Positions 23,701 through 37,057 of a DNA stretch of 64,000 nucleotides are shown here, one piece after another. This DNA is from Gordionus sp. m RMFG-2023. Taxonomy: Eukaryota; Nematomorpha; Gordioida; Chordodea; Parachordodidae. The notes beneath the pieces are model-generated. The model saw only the letters and a program-made list of their open reading frames with translations. It searched no databases and was not told the DNA's origin. The stretch is from positions 35,069,561-35,133,560 of the forward strand of contig NC_088775.1 in assembly GCF_954871325.1 (NCBI RefSeq), in the 5' to 3' direction. Every line of letters starts with the position of its first letter. Within the stretch, counting starts at the first letter, position 1. A program made the position numbers and the translations under genes.

Positions 23701-26700
23701 GTCTTTCGCGACAAAAGATTTATTTTGTGAACCGAAAACGTAAAAAATAACATCTAAGCGGTATTGGATAGAGAATTAAATTCTGAGTTCAATGATATAA
23801 ATATATTCAAAATTATGTTTAAAATGTTAGCCTTTTCCCTATAAATGTCTTTCGCGACAAAATATTTATTTTGTGAACCGGAAATTAAAAATACATCTAA
23901 GCGGTTTTGGATAGAGAATTAAATTCTGAGTTCAATGATATAAATATATTCAAAATTACTTTTAAAATGCTAGCCTTTCCCATATAAATGTCTTTCGCGA
24001 CAAAAAATTTATTTTGTGAACCGGAAACGTAATAAAATACATCTAAGCGGTTTTGGATAGAGAATTAAATTCTGAGTTCAATGATATAAATATATTCAAA
24101 ATTACTTTTAAAATGCTAGCCTTTTCCCTATAAATGTCTTTCGCGACAAAAAATTTATTTTGTGAACCGGAAACATAATAAAATACATCTAACCTCTTTT
24201 GGATAGAGAATTAAATTCTGAGTTCAATGATATAAATATATTCAAAATTACTTTTAAAATGTTAGCCTTTCCCCTATAAATGTCTTTCGCGACAAAAGAT
24301 TTCTTTTGTGAACCGGAAACGTAAAAAAATACATCTAAGCGGTTTTGGATAGAGAATTAAATTCTGAGTTCAATGATATAAATATATTCAAAATTACATT
24401 TAAAATGTTAGCCTTTTCCCTATAAATGTCTTTCGCGACAAAATATTTATTTTGTGAACCGGAAATTAAAAATACATCTAAGCGGTTTTGGATAGAGAAT
24501 TAAATTCTGAGTTCAATGATATAAATATATTCAAAATTACTTTTAAAATGTTAGCCTTTCCCCTATAAATGTCTTTCGCGACAAAATATTTATTTTGTGA
24601 ACCGGAAATTAAAAATACATCTAAGCGGTTTTGGATAGAGAATTAAATTCTGAGTTCAATGATATAAATATATTCAAAATTATTTTTAAAATGTTAGCCT
24701 TTCCCCTATAAATGTCTTTCGCGACAAAATATTTATTTTGTGAACCGGAAATTAAAAATACATCTAAGCGGTTTTGGATAGAGAATTAAATTCTGAGTTC
24801 AATGATATAAATATATTCAAAATTACTTTTAAAATGTTAGCCTTTCCCATATAAATGTCTTTCGCGACAAAAAATTTATTTTGTGAACCGGAAACGTAAT
24901 AAAATACATCTAAGCGGTTTTGGATAGAGAATTAAATTCTGAGTTCAATGATATAAATATATTCAAAATTACTTTTAAAATGCTAGCCTTTTCCCTATAA
25001 ATGTCTTTCGCGACAAAAAATTTATTTTGTGAACCGGAAACATAATAAAATACATCTAACCTCTTTTGGATAGAGAATTAAATTCTGAGTTCAATGATAT
25101 AAATATATTCAAAATTACTTTTAAAATGTTAGCCTTTCCCCTATAAATGTCTTTCGCGACAAAAGATTTCTTTTGTGAACCGGAAACGTAAAAAAATACA
25201 TCTAAGCGGTTTTGGATAGAGAATTAAATTCTGAGTTCAATGATATAAATATATTCAAAATTACATTTAAAATGTTAGCCTTTTCCCTATAAATGTCTTT
25301 CGCGACAAAATATTTATTTTGTGAACCGGAAATTAAAAATACATCTAAGCGGTTTTGGATAGAGAATTAAATTCTGAGTTCAATGATATAAATATATTCA
25401 AAATTACTTTTAAAATGCTAGCCTTTCCCATATAAATGTCTTTCGCGACAAAAAATTTATTTTGTGAACCGGAAACGTAATAAAATACATCTAACCTCTT
25501 TTGGATAGAGAATTAAATTCTGAGTTCAATGATATAAATATATTCAAAATTACTTTTAAAATGTTAGCCTTTCCCCTATAAATGTCTTTCGCGACAAAAT
25601 ATTTATTTTGTGAACCGGAAATTAAAAATACAACTAAGCGGTTTTGGATAGAGAATTAAATTCTGAGTTCAATGATATAAATATATTCAAAATTACTTTT
25701 AAAATCTTAGCCTTTCCCTTATAAATGTCTTTCGCGACAAAAGATTTCTTTTGTGAACCGGAAACGTAAAAAAATACATCTAAGCGGTTTTGGATAGAGA
25801 ATTAAATTCTGAGTTCAATGATATAATATATTCAAAATTACTTTTAAAATGTTAGCCTTTACCCTATAAATGTCTTTCGCGACAAAATATTTATTTTGTG
25901 AACCGGAAATTAAAAATACATCTAAGCGGTTTTGGATAGAGAATTAAATTCTGAGTTCAATGATATATATATATTCAAAATTACTTTTAAAATGTTAGCC
26001 TTTCCCCTATAAATGTCTTTCGCGACAAAAGATTTATTTTGTGAACCGGAAACGTAAAAAAATACATCTAAGCGGTTTTGGATAGAGAATTAAATTCTGA
26101 GTTCAATGATATAAATATATTCAAAATTACTTTTAAAATGTTAGCCTTTTCCCTATAAATGTCTTTCGCGACAAAATATTTATTTTGTGAACCGGAAATT
26201 AAAAATACATCTAAGCGGTTTTGGATAGAGAATTAAATTCTGAGTTCAATGATATAAATATATTCAAAATTATTTTTAAAATGTTAGCCTTTCCCCTATA
26301 AATGTCTTTCGCGACAAAAATTTTATTTTGTGAACCGAAAACGTAAAAAAATACATCTAAGCGGTATTGGATAGAGAATTAAATTCTGAGTTCAATGATA
26401 TAAATATATTCAAAATTATTTTTAAAATGTTAGCCTTTCCCCTATAAATGTCTTTCGCGACAAAATATTTATTTTGTAAACCGGAAATTAAAAATATATC
26501 TAAGCGGTTTTGGATAGAGAATTAAATTCTGAGTTCAATGATATATATATATTCAAAATTACTTTTAAAATGTTAGCCTTTCCCCTATAAATGTCTTTCG
26601 CGACAAAAATTTTATTTTGTGAACCGAAAACGTAAAAAAATACATCTAAGCGGTTTTGGATAGAGAATTAAATTCTTAGTTCAATGATATAAATATATTC

Positions 26701-28023
26701 AAAATTACTTTTAAAATGTTAGCCTTTCCCCTATAAATGTCTTTCGCGACAAAATATTTATTAAACCGGAAATTAAAAATACATCTAAACGGTTTTGGAT
26801 AGAGAATTAAATTCTGAGTTCAATGATATAAATATATTCAAAATTACTTTTAAAATGTTAGCCTTTCCCCTATAAATGTCTTTCGCGACAAAAGATTTAT
26901 TTTGTGAACCGGAAATTAAAAATACATCTAAGCGGTTTTGGATAGAGAATTAAATTCTGAGTTCAATGATATAAATATATTCAAAATTACTTTTAAAATG
27001 TTAGCCTTTCCCCTATAAATGTCTTTCGCGACAAAATATTTATTAAACCGGAAATTAAAAATACATCTAAGCGGTTTTGGATAGAGAATTAAATTCTGAG
27101 TTCAATGATATAAATATATTCAAAATTACTTTTAAAATGTTAACCTTTCCCCTATAAATGTCTTTCGCGACAAAAAATTTATTTTGTGAACCGGAAACGT
27201 AATAAAATACATCTAACCTCTTTTGGATAGAGAATTAAATTCTGAGTTCAATGATATAAATATATTCAAAATTACTTTTAAAATGTTAGCCTTTCCCCTA
27301 TAAATGTCTTTCGCGACAAAATATTTATTTTGTGAACCGGAAATTAAAAATACAACTAAGCGGTTTTGGATAGAGAATTAAATTCTGAGTTCAATGATAT
27401 AAATATATTCAAAATTACTTTTAAAATCTTAGCCTTTCCCTTATAAATGTCTTTCGCGACAAAAGATTTCTTTTGTGAACCGGAAACGTAAAAAAATACA
27501 TCTAAGCGGTTTTGGATAGAGAATTAAATTCTGAGTTCAATGATATAAATATATTCAAAATTACTTTTAAAATGTTAGCCTTTCCCCTATAAATGTCTTT
27601 CGCGACAAAAATTTTATTTTGTGAGAAAACGTAAAAAAATACATCTAAGCGGTTTTGGATAGAGAATTAAATTCTGAGTTCAATGATATAAATATATTCA
27701 AAATTATTTTTAAAATGTTAGCCTTTCCCCTATAAATGTTTTTCGCGACAAAATATTTATTTTGTGAACCGGAAATTAAAAATACATCTAAGCGGTTTTG
27801 GATAGAGAATTAAATTCTGAGTTCAATGATATAAATATATTCAAAATTACTTTTAAAATGTTAGCCTTTCCCCTATAAATGTCTTTCGCGACAAAATATT
27901 TATTTTGTGAACCGGAAATTAAAAATACATCTAAGCGGTTTTGGATAGAGAATTAAATTCTGAGTTCAATGATATATATATATTCAAAATTACTTTTAAA
28001 ATGTTAGCCTTTCCCCTATAAAT
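23701..28023 (+). repeat. 4323-bp alpha HOR block, tandem copy 1
   Basis: A1 to A1 distance is 4323 bp, about 30 monomers. Markers repeat at that offset in the next block: 'aaacataataaaatac' near 24171 and 25038, the 'cctttacccta' monomer boundary (25872 and 30195), and the 'attaaaccgg' B monomers near 26761 and 27044. The match to the next copy holds up to about 27165; from there the sequence changes to a 'taacctc' monomer and ends (27590-28023) like the end of the preceding beta unit, including the rare 'gtttttcgcg' at 27738. So the block ends in a recombinant junction. There is no truncated monomer. Confidence 0.88.
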
Positions 28024-31000
28024 GTCTTTCGCGACAAAAGATTTATTTTGTGAACCGAAAACGTAAAAAATAACATCTAAGCGGTATTGGATAGAGAATT
28101 AAATTCTGAGTTCAATGATATAAATATATTCAAAATTATGTTTAAAATGTTAGCCTTTTCCCTATAAATGTCTTTCGCGACAAAATATTTATTTTGTGAA
28201 CCGGAAATTAAAAATACATCTAAGCGGTTTTGGATAGAGAATTAAATTCTGAGTTCAATGATATAAATATATTCAAAATTACTTTTAAAATGCTAGCCTT
28301 TCCCATATAAATGTCTTTCGCGACAAAAAATTTATTTTGTGAACCGGAAACGTAATAAAATACATCTAAGCGGTTTTGGATAGAGAATTAAATTCTGAGT
28401 TCAATGATATAAATATATTCAAAATTACTTTTAAAATGCTAGCCTTTTCCCTATAAATGTCTTTCGCGACAAAAAATTTATTTTGTGAACCGGAAACATA
28501 ATAAAATACATCTAACCTCTTTTGGATAGAGAATTAAATTCTGAGTTCAATGATATAAATATATTCAAAATTACTTTTAAAATGTTAGCCTTTCCCCTAT
28601 AAATGTCTTTCGCGACAAAAGATTTCTTTTGTGAACCGGAAACGTAAAAAAATACATCTAAGCGGTTTTGGATAGAGAATTAAATTCTGAGTTCAATGAT
28701 ATAAATATATTCAAAATTACATTTAAAATGTTAGCCTTTTCCCTATAAATGTCTTTCGCGACAAAATATTTATTTTGTGAACCGGAAATTAAAAATACAT
28801 CTAAGCGGTTTTGGATAGAGAATTAAATTCTGAGTTCAATGATATAAATATATTCAAAATTACTTTTAAAATGTTAGCCTTTCCCCTATAAATGTCTTTC
28901 GCGACAAAATATTTATTTTGTGAACCGGAAATTAAAAATACATCTAAGCGGTTTTGGATAGAGAATTAAATTCTGAGTTCAATGATATAAATATATTCAA
29001 AATTATTTTTAAAATGTTAGCCTTTCCCCTATAAATGTCTTTCGCGACAAAATATTTATTTTGTGAACCGGAAATTAAAAATACATCTAAGCGGTTTTGG
29101 ATAGAGAATTAAATTCTGAGTTCAATGATATAAATATATTCAAAATTACTTTTAAAATGTTAGCCTTTCCCATATAAATGTCTTTCGCGACAAAAAATTT
29201 ATTTTGTGAACCGGAAACGTAATAAAATACATCTAAGCGGTTTTGGATAGAGAATTAAATTCTGAGTTCAATGATATAAATATATTCAAAATTACTTTTA
29301 AAATGCTAGCCTTTTCCCTATAAATGTCTTTCGCGACAAAAAATTTATTTTGTGAACCGGAAACATAATAAAATACATCTAACCTCTTTTGGATAGAGAA
29401 TTAAATTCTGAGTTCAATGATATAAATATATTCAAAATTACTTTTAAAATGTTAGCCTTTCCCCTATAAATGTCTTTCGCGACAAAAGATTTCTTTTGTG
29501 AACCGGAAACGTAAAAAAATACATCTAAGCCATTTTGGATAGAGAATTAAATTCTGAGTTCAATGATATAAATATATTCAAAATTACATTTAAAATGTTA
29601 GCCTTTTCCCTATAAATGTCTTTCGCGACAAAATATTTATTTTGTGAACCGGAAATTAAAAATACATCTAAGCGGTTTTGGATAGAGAATTAAATTCTGA
29701 GTTCAATGATATAAATATATTCAAAATTACTTTTAAAATGCTAGCCTTTCCCATATAAATGTCTTTCGCGACAAAAAATTTATTTTGTGAACCGGAAACG
29801 TAATAAAATACATCTAACCTCTTTTGGATAGAGAATTAAATTCTGAGTTCAATGATATAAATATATTCAAAATTACTTTTAAAATGTTAGCCTTTCCCCT
29901 ATAAATGTCTTTCGCGACAAAATATTTATTTTGTGAACCGGAAATTAAAAATACAACTAAGCGGTTTTGGATAGAGAATTAAATTCTGAGTTCAATGATA
30001 TAAATATATTCAAAATTACTTTTAAAATCTTAGCCTTTCCCTTATAAATGTCTTTCGCGACAAAAGATTTCTTTTGTGAACCGGAAACGTAAAAAAATAC
30101 ATCTAAGCGGTTTTGGATAGAGAATTAAATTCTGAGTTCAATGATATAATATATTCAAAATTACTTTTAAAATGTTAGCCTTTACCCTATAAATGTCTTT
30201 CGCGACAAAATATTTATTTTGTGAACCGGAAATTAAAAATACATCTAAGCGGTTTTGGATAGAGAATTAAATTCTGAGTTCAATGATATATATATATTCA
30301 AAATTACTTTTAAAATGTTAGCCTTTCCCCTATAAATGTCTTTCGCGACAAAAGATTTATTTTGTGAACCGGAAACGTAAAAAAATACATCTAAGCGGTT
30401 TTGGATAGAGAATTAAATTCTGAGTTCAATGATATAAATATATTCAAAATTACTTTTAAAATGTTAGCCTTTTCCCTATAAATGTCTTTCGCGACAAAAT
30501 ATTTATTTTGTGAACCGGAAATTAAAAATACATCTAAGCGGTTTTGGATAGAGAATTAAATTCTGAGTTCAATGATATAAATATATTCAAAATTATTTTT
30601 AAAATGTTAGCCTTTCCCCTATAAATGTCTTTCGCGACAAAAATTTTATTTTGTGAACCGAAAACGTAAAAAAATACATCTAAGCGGTATTGGATAGAGA
30701 ATTAAATTCTGAGTTCAATGATATAAATATATTCAAAATTATTTTTAAAATGTTAGCCTTTCCCCTATAAATGTCTTTCGCGACAAAATATTTATTTTGT
30801 AAACCGGAAATTAAAAATATATCTAAGCGGTTTTGGATAGAGAATTAAATTCTGAGTTCAATGATATATATATATTCAAAATTACTTTTAAAATGTTAGC
30901 CTTTCCCCTATAAATGTCTTTCGCGACAAAAATTTTATTTTGTGAACCGAAAACGTAAAAAAATACATCTAAGCGGTTTTGGATAGAGAATTAAATTCTT

Positions 31001-34000
31001 AGTTCAATGATATAAATATATTCAAAATTACTTTTAAAATGTTAGCCTTTCCCCTATAAATGTCTTTCGCGACAAAATATTTATTAAACCGGAAATTAAA
31101 AATACATCTAAACGGTTTTGGATAGAGAATTAAATTCTGAGTTCAATGATATAAATATATTCAAAATTACTTTTAAAATGTTAGCCTTTCCCCTATAAAT
31201 GTCTTTCGCGACAAAAGATTTATTTTGTGAACCGGAAATTAAAAATACATCTAAGCGGTTTTGGATAGAGAATTAAATTCTGAGTTCAATGATATAAATA
31301 TATTCAAAATTACTTTTAAAATGTTAGCCTTTCCCCTATAAATGTCTTTCGCGACAAAATATTTATTAAACCGGAAATTAAAAATACATCTAAGCGGTTT
31401 TGGATAGAGAATTAAATTCTGAGTTCAATGATATAAATATATTCAAAATTACTTTTAAAATGTTAACCTTTCCCCTATAAATGTCTTTCGCGACAAAAAT
31501 TTTATTTTGTGAACCGAAAACGTAAAAAAATACATCTAAGCGGTTTTGGATAGAGAATTAAATTCTGAGTTCAATGATATTAATATATTCAAAATTACTT
31601 TTAAAATGTTAGCCTTTCCCCTATAAATGTCTTTCGCGACAAAAGATTTATTTTGTGAACCGGAAATTAAAAATACATCTAAGCGGTTTTGGATAGAGAA
31701 TTAAATTCTGAGTTCAATGATATATATATATTCAAAATTACTTTTAAAATGTTAGCCTTTCCCCTATAAATGTCTTTCGCGACAAAAATTTTATTTTGTG
31801 AACCGAAAACGTAAAAAAATACATCTAAGCGGTATTGGATAGAGAATTAAAATCTGAGTTCAATGATATAAATATATTCAAAATTTTTAAAATGTTAGCC
31901 TTTCCTCTATAAATGTCTTTCGCGACAAAATATTTATTTTGTGAACCGGAAATTAAAAATACATCTAAGCGGTTTTGGATAGAGAATTAAATTCTTAGTT
32001 CAATGATATAAATATATTCAAAATTACTTTTAAAATGTTAGCCTTTCCCCTATAAATGTCTTTCGCGACAAAATATTTATTTTGTAAACCGGAAATTAAA
32101 AATACATCTAAGCGGTTTTGGATAGAGAATTAAATTCTGAGTTCAATGATATAAATATATTCAAAATTACTTTTAAAATGTTAGCCTTTTCCCTATAAAT
32201 GTCTTTCGCGACAAAATATTTATTTTGTGAACCGGAAATTAAAAATACATCTAAGCGGTTTTGGATAGAGAATTAAATTCTGAGTTCAATGATATATATA
32301 TATTCAAAATTACTTTTAAAATGTTAGCCTTTCCCCTATAAATGTCTTTCGCGATAAAAATTTTATTTTGTGAACCGAAAACGTAAAAAAATACATCTAA
32401 GCGGTATTGGATAGAGAATTAAATTCTGAGTTCAATGATATAAATATATTCAAAATTATTTTTAAAATGTTAGCCTTTCCCCTATAAATGTCTTTCGCGA
32501 CAAAATATTTATTTTGTGAACCGGAAATTAAAAATACATCTAAGCGGTTTTGGATAGAGAATTAAATTCTGAGTTCAATGATATAAATATATTCAAAATT
32601 ACTTTTAAAATGTACGCCTTTTCCCTATAAATGTCTTTCGCGACAAAAGATTTATTTTGTGAACCGGAAACGTAAAAAAATACATCTAAGCGGTTTTGGA
32701 TAGAGAATTAAATTCTGAGTTCAATGATATAAATATATTCAAAATTACTTTTAAAATGTTAGCCTTTTCCCTATAAATGTCTTTCGCGACAAAAAATTTA
32801 TTTTGTGAACCGGAAACGTAAAAAAATACATCTAAGCGGTTTTGGATAGAGAATTAAATTCTGAGTTCAGTGATATAAATATATTCAAAATTACTTTTAA
32901 AATGTTAGCCTTTCCCCTATAAATGTCTTTCGCGACAAAAATTTTATTTTGTGAACCGAAAACTTAAAAAAATACATCTAAGCGGTTTTGGATAGAGAAT
33001 TAAATTCTGAGTTCAATGATATAAATATATTCAAAATTACTTTTAAAATGTTAGCCTTTTCCCTATAAATGTCTTTCGCGACAAAAATTTTATTTTGTGA
33101 ACCGAAAACTTAAAAAAATACATCTAAGCGGTTTTGGATAGAGAATTAAATTCTGAGTTCAATGATATAAATATATTCAAAATTACTTTTAAAATGTTAG
33201 CCTTTCCTATATAAATGTCTTTCGCGACAAAAAATTTATTTTGTGAACCGGAAACGTTATAAAATACATCTAAGCGGTATTGGATAGAGAATAAAATTCT
33301 GAGTTCAGTGATATAAATATATTCAAAATTACTTTTAAAATGTTAGCCTTTCCCCTATAAATGTCTTTCGCCACAAAAGATTTATTTTGTGAACCGGAAA
33401 CGTAAAAAAATACATCTAAGCGGTTTTGGATAGAGAATTAAATTCTGAGTTCAATGATATAAATATATTCAAAATTACTTTTAAAATGTTAGCCTTTCCC
33501 CCTATAAATGTCTTTCGCGACAAAATAATTTTGTGAACCAGAAATTAAAAATACATCTAAGCGGTTTTGGATAGAGAATTAAATTCTGAGTTCAATGATA
33601 TAAATATATTCAAAATTACTTTTAAAATGTTAGCCTTTCCCCTATAAATGTCTTTCGCGACAAAATATTTATTTTGTGAACCGGAAATTAAAAATACATC
33701 TAAGCGGTTTTGGATAGAGAATTAAATTCTGAGTTCATTGATATAAATATATTCAATCCCCTATAAATGTCTTTCGCGACAAAATATTTATTTTGTGAAC
33801 CGGAAACGTTATAAAATACATCTAAGAGGTTTTGGATAGAGAATTAAATTCTGAGTTCAATGATATAAATATATTCAAAATTACTTTTAAAATGTTAGCC
33901 TTTCCCATATAAATGTCTTTCGCGACAAAAAATATATTTTGTGAACCGGAAACGTAAAAAAATACATCTAAGCGGTTTTGGATAGAGAATTAAATTCTGA

Positions 34001-34489
34001 GTTCAATGATATAAATATATTCAAAATTACTTTTAAAATGTTAGCCTTTCCCCTATAAATGTCTTTCGCGACAAAAATTTTATTTTGTGAGAAAACGTAA
34101 AAAAATACATCTAAGCGGTTTTGGATAGAGAATTAAATTCTGAGTTCAATGATATAAATATATTCAAAATTATTTTTAAAATGTTAGCCTTTCCCCTATA
34201 AATGTCTTTCGCGACAAAATATTTATTTTGTGGACCGGAAATTAAAAATACATCTAAGCGGTTTTGGATAGAGAATTAAATTCTGAGTTCAATGATATAA
34301 ATATATTCAAAATTACTTTTAAAATGTTAGCCTTTCCCCTATAAATGTCTTTCGCGACAAAATATTTATTTTGTGAACCGGAAATTAAAAATACATCTAA
34401 GCGGTTTTGGATAGAGAATTAAATTCTGAGTTCAATGATATAAATATATTCAAAATTACTTTTAAAATGTTAGCCTTTCCCCTATAAAT
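28024..34489 (+). repeat. Alpha HOR block: tandem copy 2 plus copy of 725-6456
   Basis: The first part (28024 to about 31488) is the second tandem copy of 23701-27165 at 4323 bp. From 28894 to 34489 the block also parallels 725-6456, which places it between two duplication histories. Private changes that separate it from its partners are 'aagccatttt' at 29527-29536 and 'gatattaatatatt' near 31577. It has the 'attaaaccgg' monomers, the 'cttagttc' variants, the 'aaaacttaaaaaaatac' monomers near 32960 and 33107, and the 'ttcgccac' monomer at 33363. The first truncated monomer of the second beta stretch is at 33650-33768. Confidence 0.87.
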
Positions 34490-37057
34490 GTCTTTCGCGA
34501 CAAAAGATTTATTTTGTGAACCGAAAACGTAAAAAATAACATCTAAGCGGTATTGGATAGAGAATTAAATTCTGAGTTCAATGATATAAATATATTCAAA
34601 ATTATGTTTAAAATGTTAGCCTTTCCCCTATAAATGTCTTTCGCGACAAAATATTTATTTTGTAAACCGGAAATTAAAAATATATCTAAGCGGTTTTGGA
34701 TAGAGAATTAAATTCTGAGTTCAATGATATATATATATTCAAAATTACTTTTAAAATGTTAGCCTTTCCCCTATAAATGTCTTTCGCGACAAAATATTTA
34801 TTTTGTGAACCGGAAACGTAAAAAAATACATCTAAGCGGTTTTGGATAGAGAATCAAATTCTGAGTTCAATGATATAAATATATTCAAAATTACATTTAA
34901 AATGTTAGCCTTTTCCCTATAAATGTCTTTCGCGACAAAATATTTATTTTGTGAACCGGAAATTAAAAATACATCTAGGTTTTGGATAGAGAATTAAATT
35001 CTGAGTTCAATGATATAAATATATTCAAAATTACTTTTAAAATGCTAGCCTTTCCCATATAAATGTCTTTCGCGACAAAAAATTTATTTTGTGAACCGGA
35101 AACGTAATAAAATACATCTAACCTCTTTTGGATAGAGAATTAAATTCTGAGTTCAATGATATAAATATATTCAAAATTACTTTTAAAATGTTAGCCTTTC
35201 CCCTATAAATGTCTTTCGCGACAAAAGATTTCTTTTGTGAACCGGAAACGTAAAAAAATACATCTAAGCGGTTTTGGATAGAGAATTAAATTCTGAGTTC
35301 AATGATATAAATATATTCAAAATTACATTTAAAATGTTAGCCTTTTCCCTATAAATGTCTTTCGCGACAAAATATTTATTTTGTGAACCGGAAATTAAAA
35401 ATACATCTAAGCGGTTTTGGATAGAGAATTAAATTCTGAGTTCAATGATATAAATATATTCAAAATTACTTTTAAAATGCTAGCCTTTCCCATATAAATG
35501 TCTTTCGCGACAAAAAATTTATTTTGTGAACCGGAAACGTAAAAAAATACATCTAAGCGGTTTTGGATAGAGAATTAAATTCTGAGTTCAATGATATAAA
35601 TATATTCAAAATTACTTTTAAAATGTTAGCCTTTCCCCTATAAATGTCTTTCGCGACAAAATATTTATTTTGTGAACCGGAAATTAAAAATACAACTAAG
35701 CGGTTTTGGATAGAGAATTAAATTCTGAGTTCAATGATATAAATATATTCAAAATTATTTTTAAAATGTTAGCCTTTCCCCTATAAATGTCTTTCGCGAC
35801 AAAAAATTTATTTTGTGAACCGGAAACGTTATAAAATACATCTAAGCGGTATTGTATAGAGAATTAAATTCTGAGTTCAGTGATATAAATATATTCAAAA
35901 TTACTTTTAAAATGTTAGCCTTTCCCCCTATAAATGTCTTTCGCGACAAAATAATTTTGTGAACCAGAAATTAAAAATACATCTAAGCGGTTTTGGATAG
36001 AGAATTAAATTCAGAGTTCAATGATATAAATATATTCAAAATTACTTTTAAAATGTTAGCCTTTCCCCTATAAATGTCTTTCGCGACAAAATATTTATTT
36101 TGTGAACCGGAAATTAAAAATACATCTAAGCGGTTTTGGATAGAGAATTAAATTCTGAGTTCATTGATATAAATATATTCAATCCCCTATAAATGACTTT
36201 CGCGACAAAATATTTATTTTGTGAACCGGAAACGTTATAAAATACATCTAAGAGGTTTTGGATAGAGAATTAAATTCTGAGTTCAATGATATAAAAATAT
36301 TCAAAATTACTTTTAAAATGATAGCCTTTCCCATATAAATGTCTTTCGCGACAAAAAATATATTTTGTGAACCGGAAACGTAAAAAATACATCTAAGCGG
36401 TTTTGGATAGAGAATTAAATTCTGAGTTCAATGATATAAATATATTCAAAATTACTTTTAAAATGTTAGCCTTTCCCCTATAAATGTCTTTCGCGACAAA
36501 AATTTTATTTTGTGAGAAAACGTAAAAAAATACATCTAAGCGGTTTTGGATAGAGAATTAAATTCTGAGTTCAATGATATAAATATATTCAAAATTACTT
36601 TTAAAATGTTAGCCTTTCCCCTATAAATGTCTTTCGCGACAAAAATTTTATTTTGTGAGAAAACGTAAAAAAATACATCTAAGCGGTTTTGGATAGAGAA
36701 TTAAATTCTGAGTTCAATGATATAAATATATTCAAAATTATTTTTAAAATGTTAGCCTTTTCCCTATAAATGTCTTTCGCGACAAAATATTTATTTTGTG
36801 AACCGGAAATTAAAAATACATCTAAGCGGTTTTGGATAGAGAATTAAATTCTGAGTTCAATGATATAAATATATTCAAAATTACTTTTAAAATGTTAGCC
36901 TTTCCCCTATAAATGTCTTTCGCGACAAAATATTTATTTTGTGAACCGGAAATTAAAAATACATCTAAGCGGTTTTGGATAGAGAATTAAATTCTGAGTT
37001 CAATGATATAAATATATTCAAAATTACTTTTAAAATGTTAGCCTTTCCCCTATAAAT
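34490..37057 (+). repeat. 2568-bp beta HOR unit (18 monomers)
   Basis: Same order as the 19-monomer unit at 6457-9170, with one monomer fewer near its end. Starts I phased are 34490, 34636, 34779, 34925, 35065, 35211, 35357, 35500, 35646, 35789, 35936, 36076 (truncated), 36195, 36341, 36486, 36629, 36772 and 36915. The fourth monomer has a private 3-bp loss ('catctaggttttgg' near 34974). The monomer at 36195 begins 'gactttcgcg', a rare state shared only with the next unit (38760). Confidence 0.9.
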
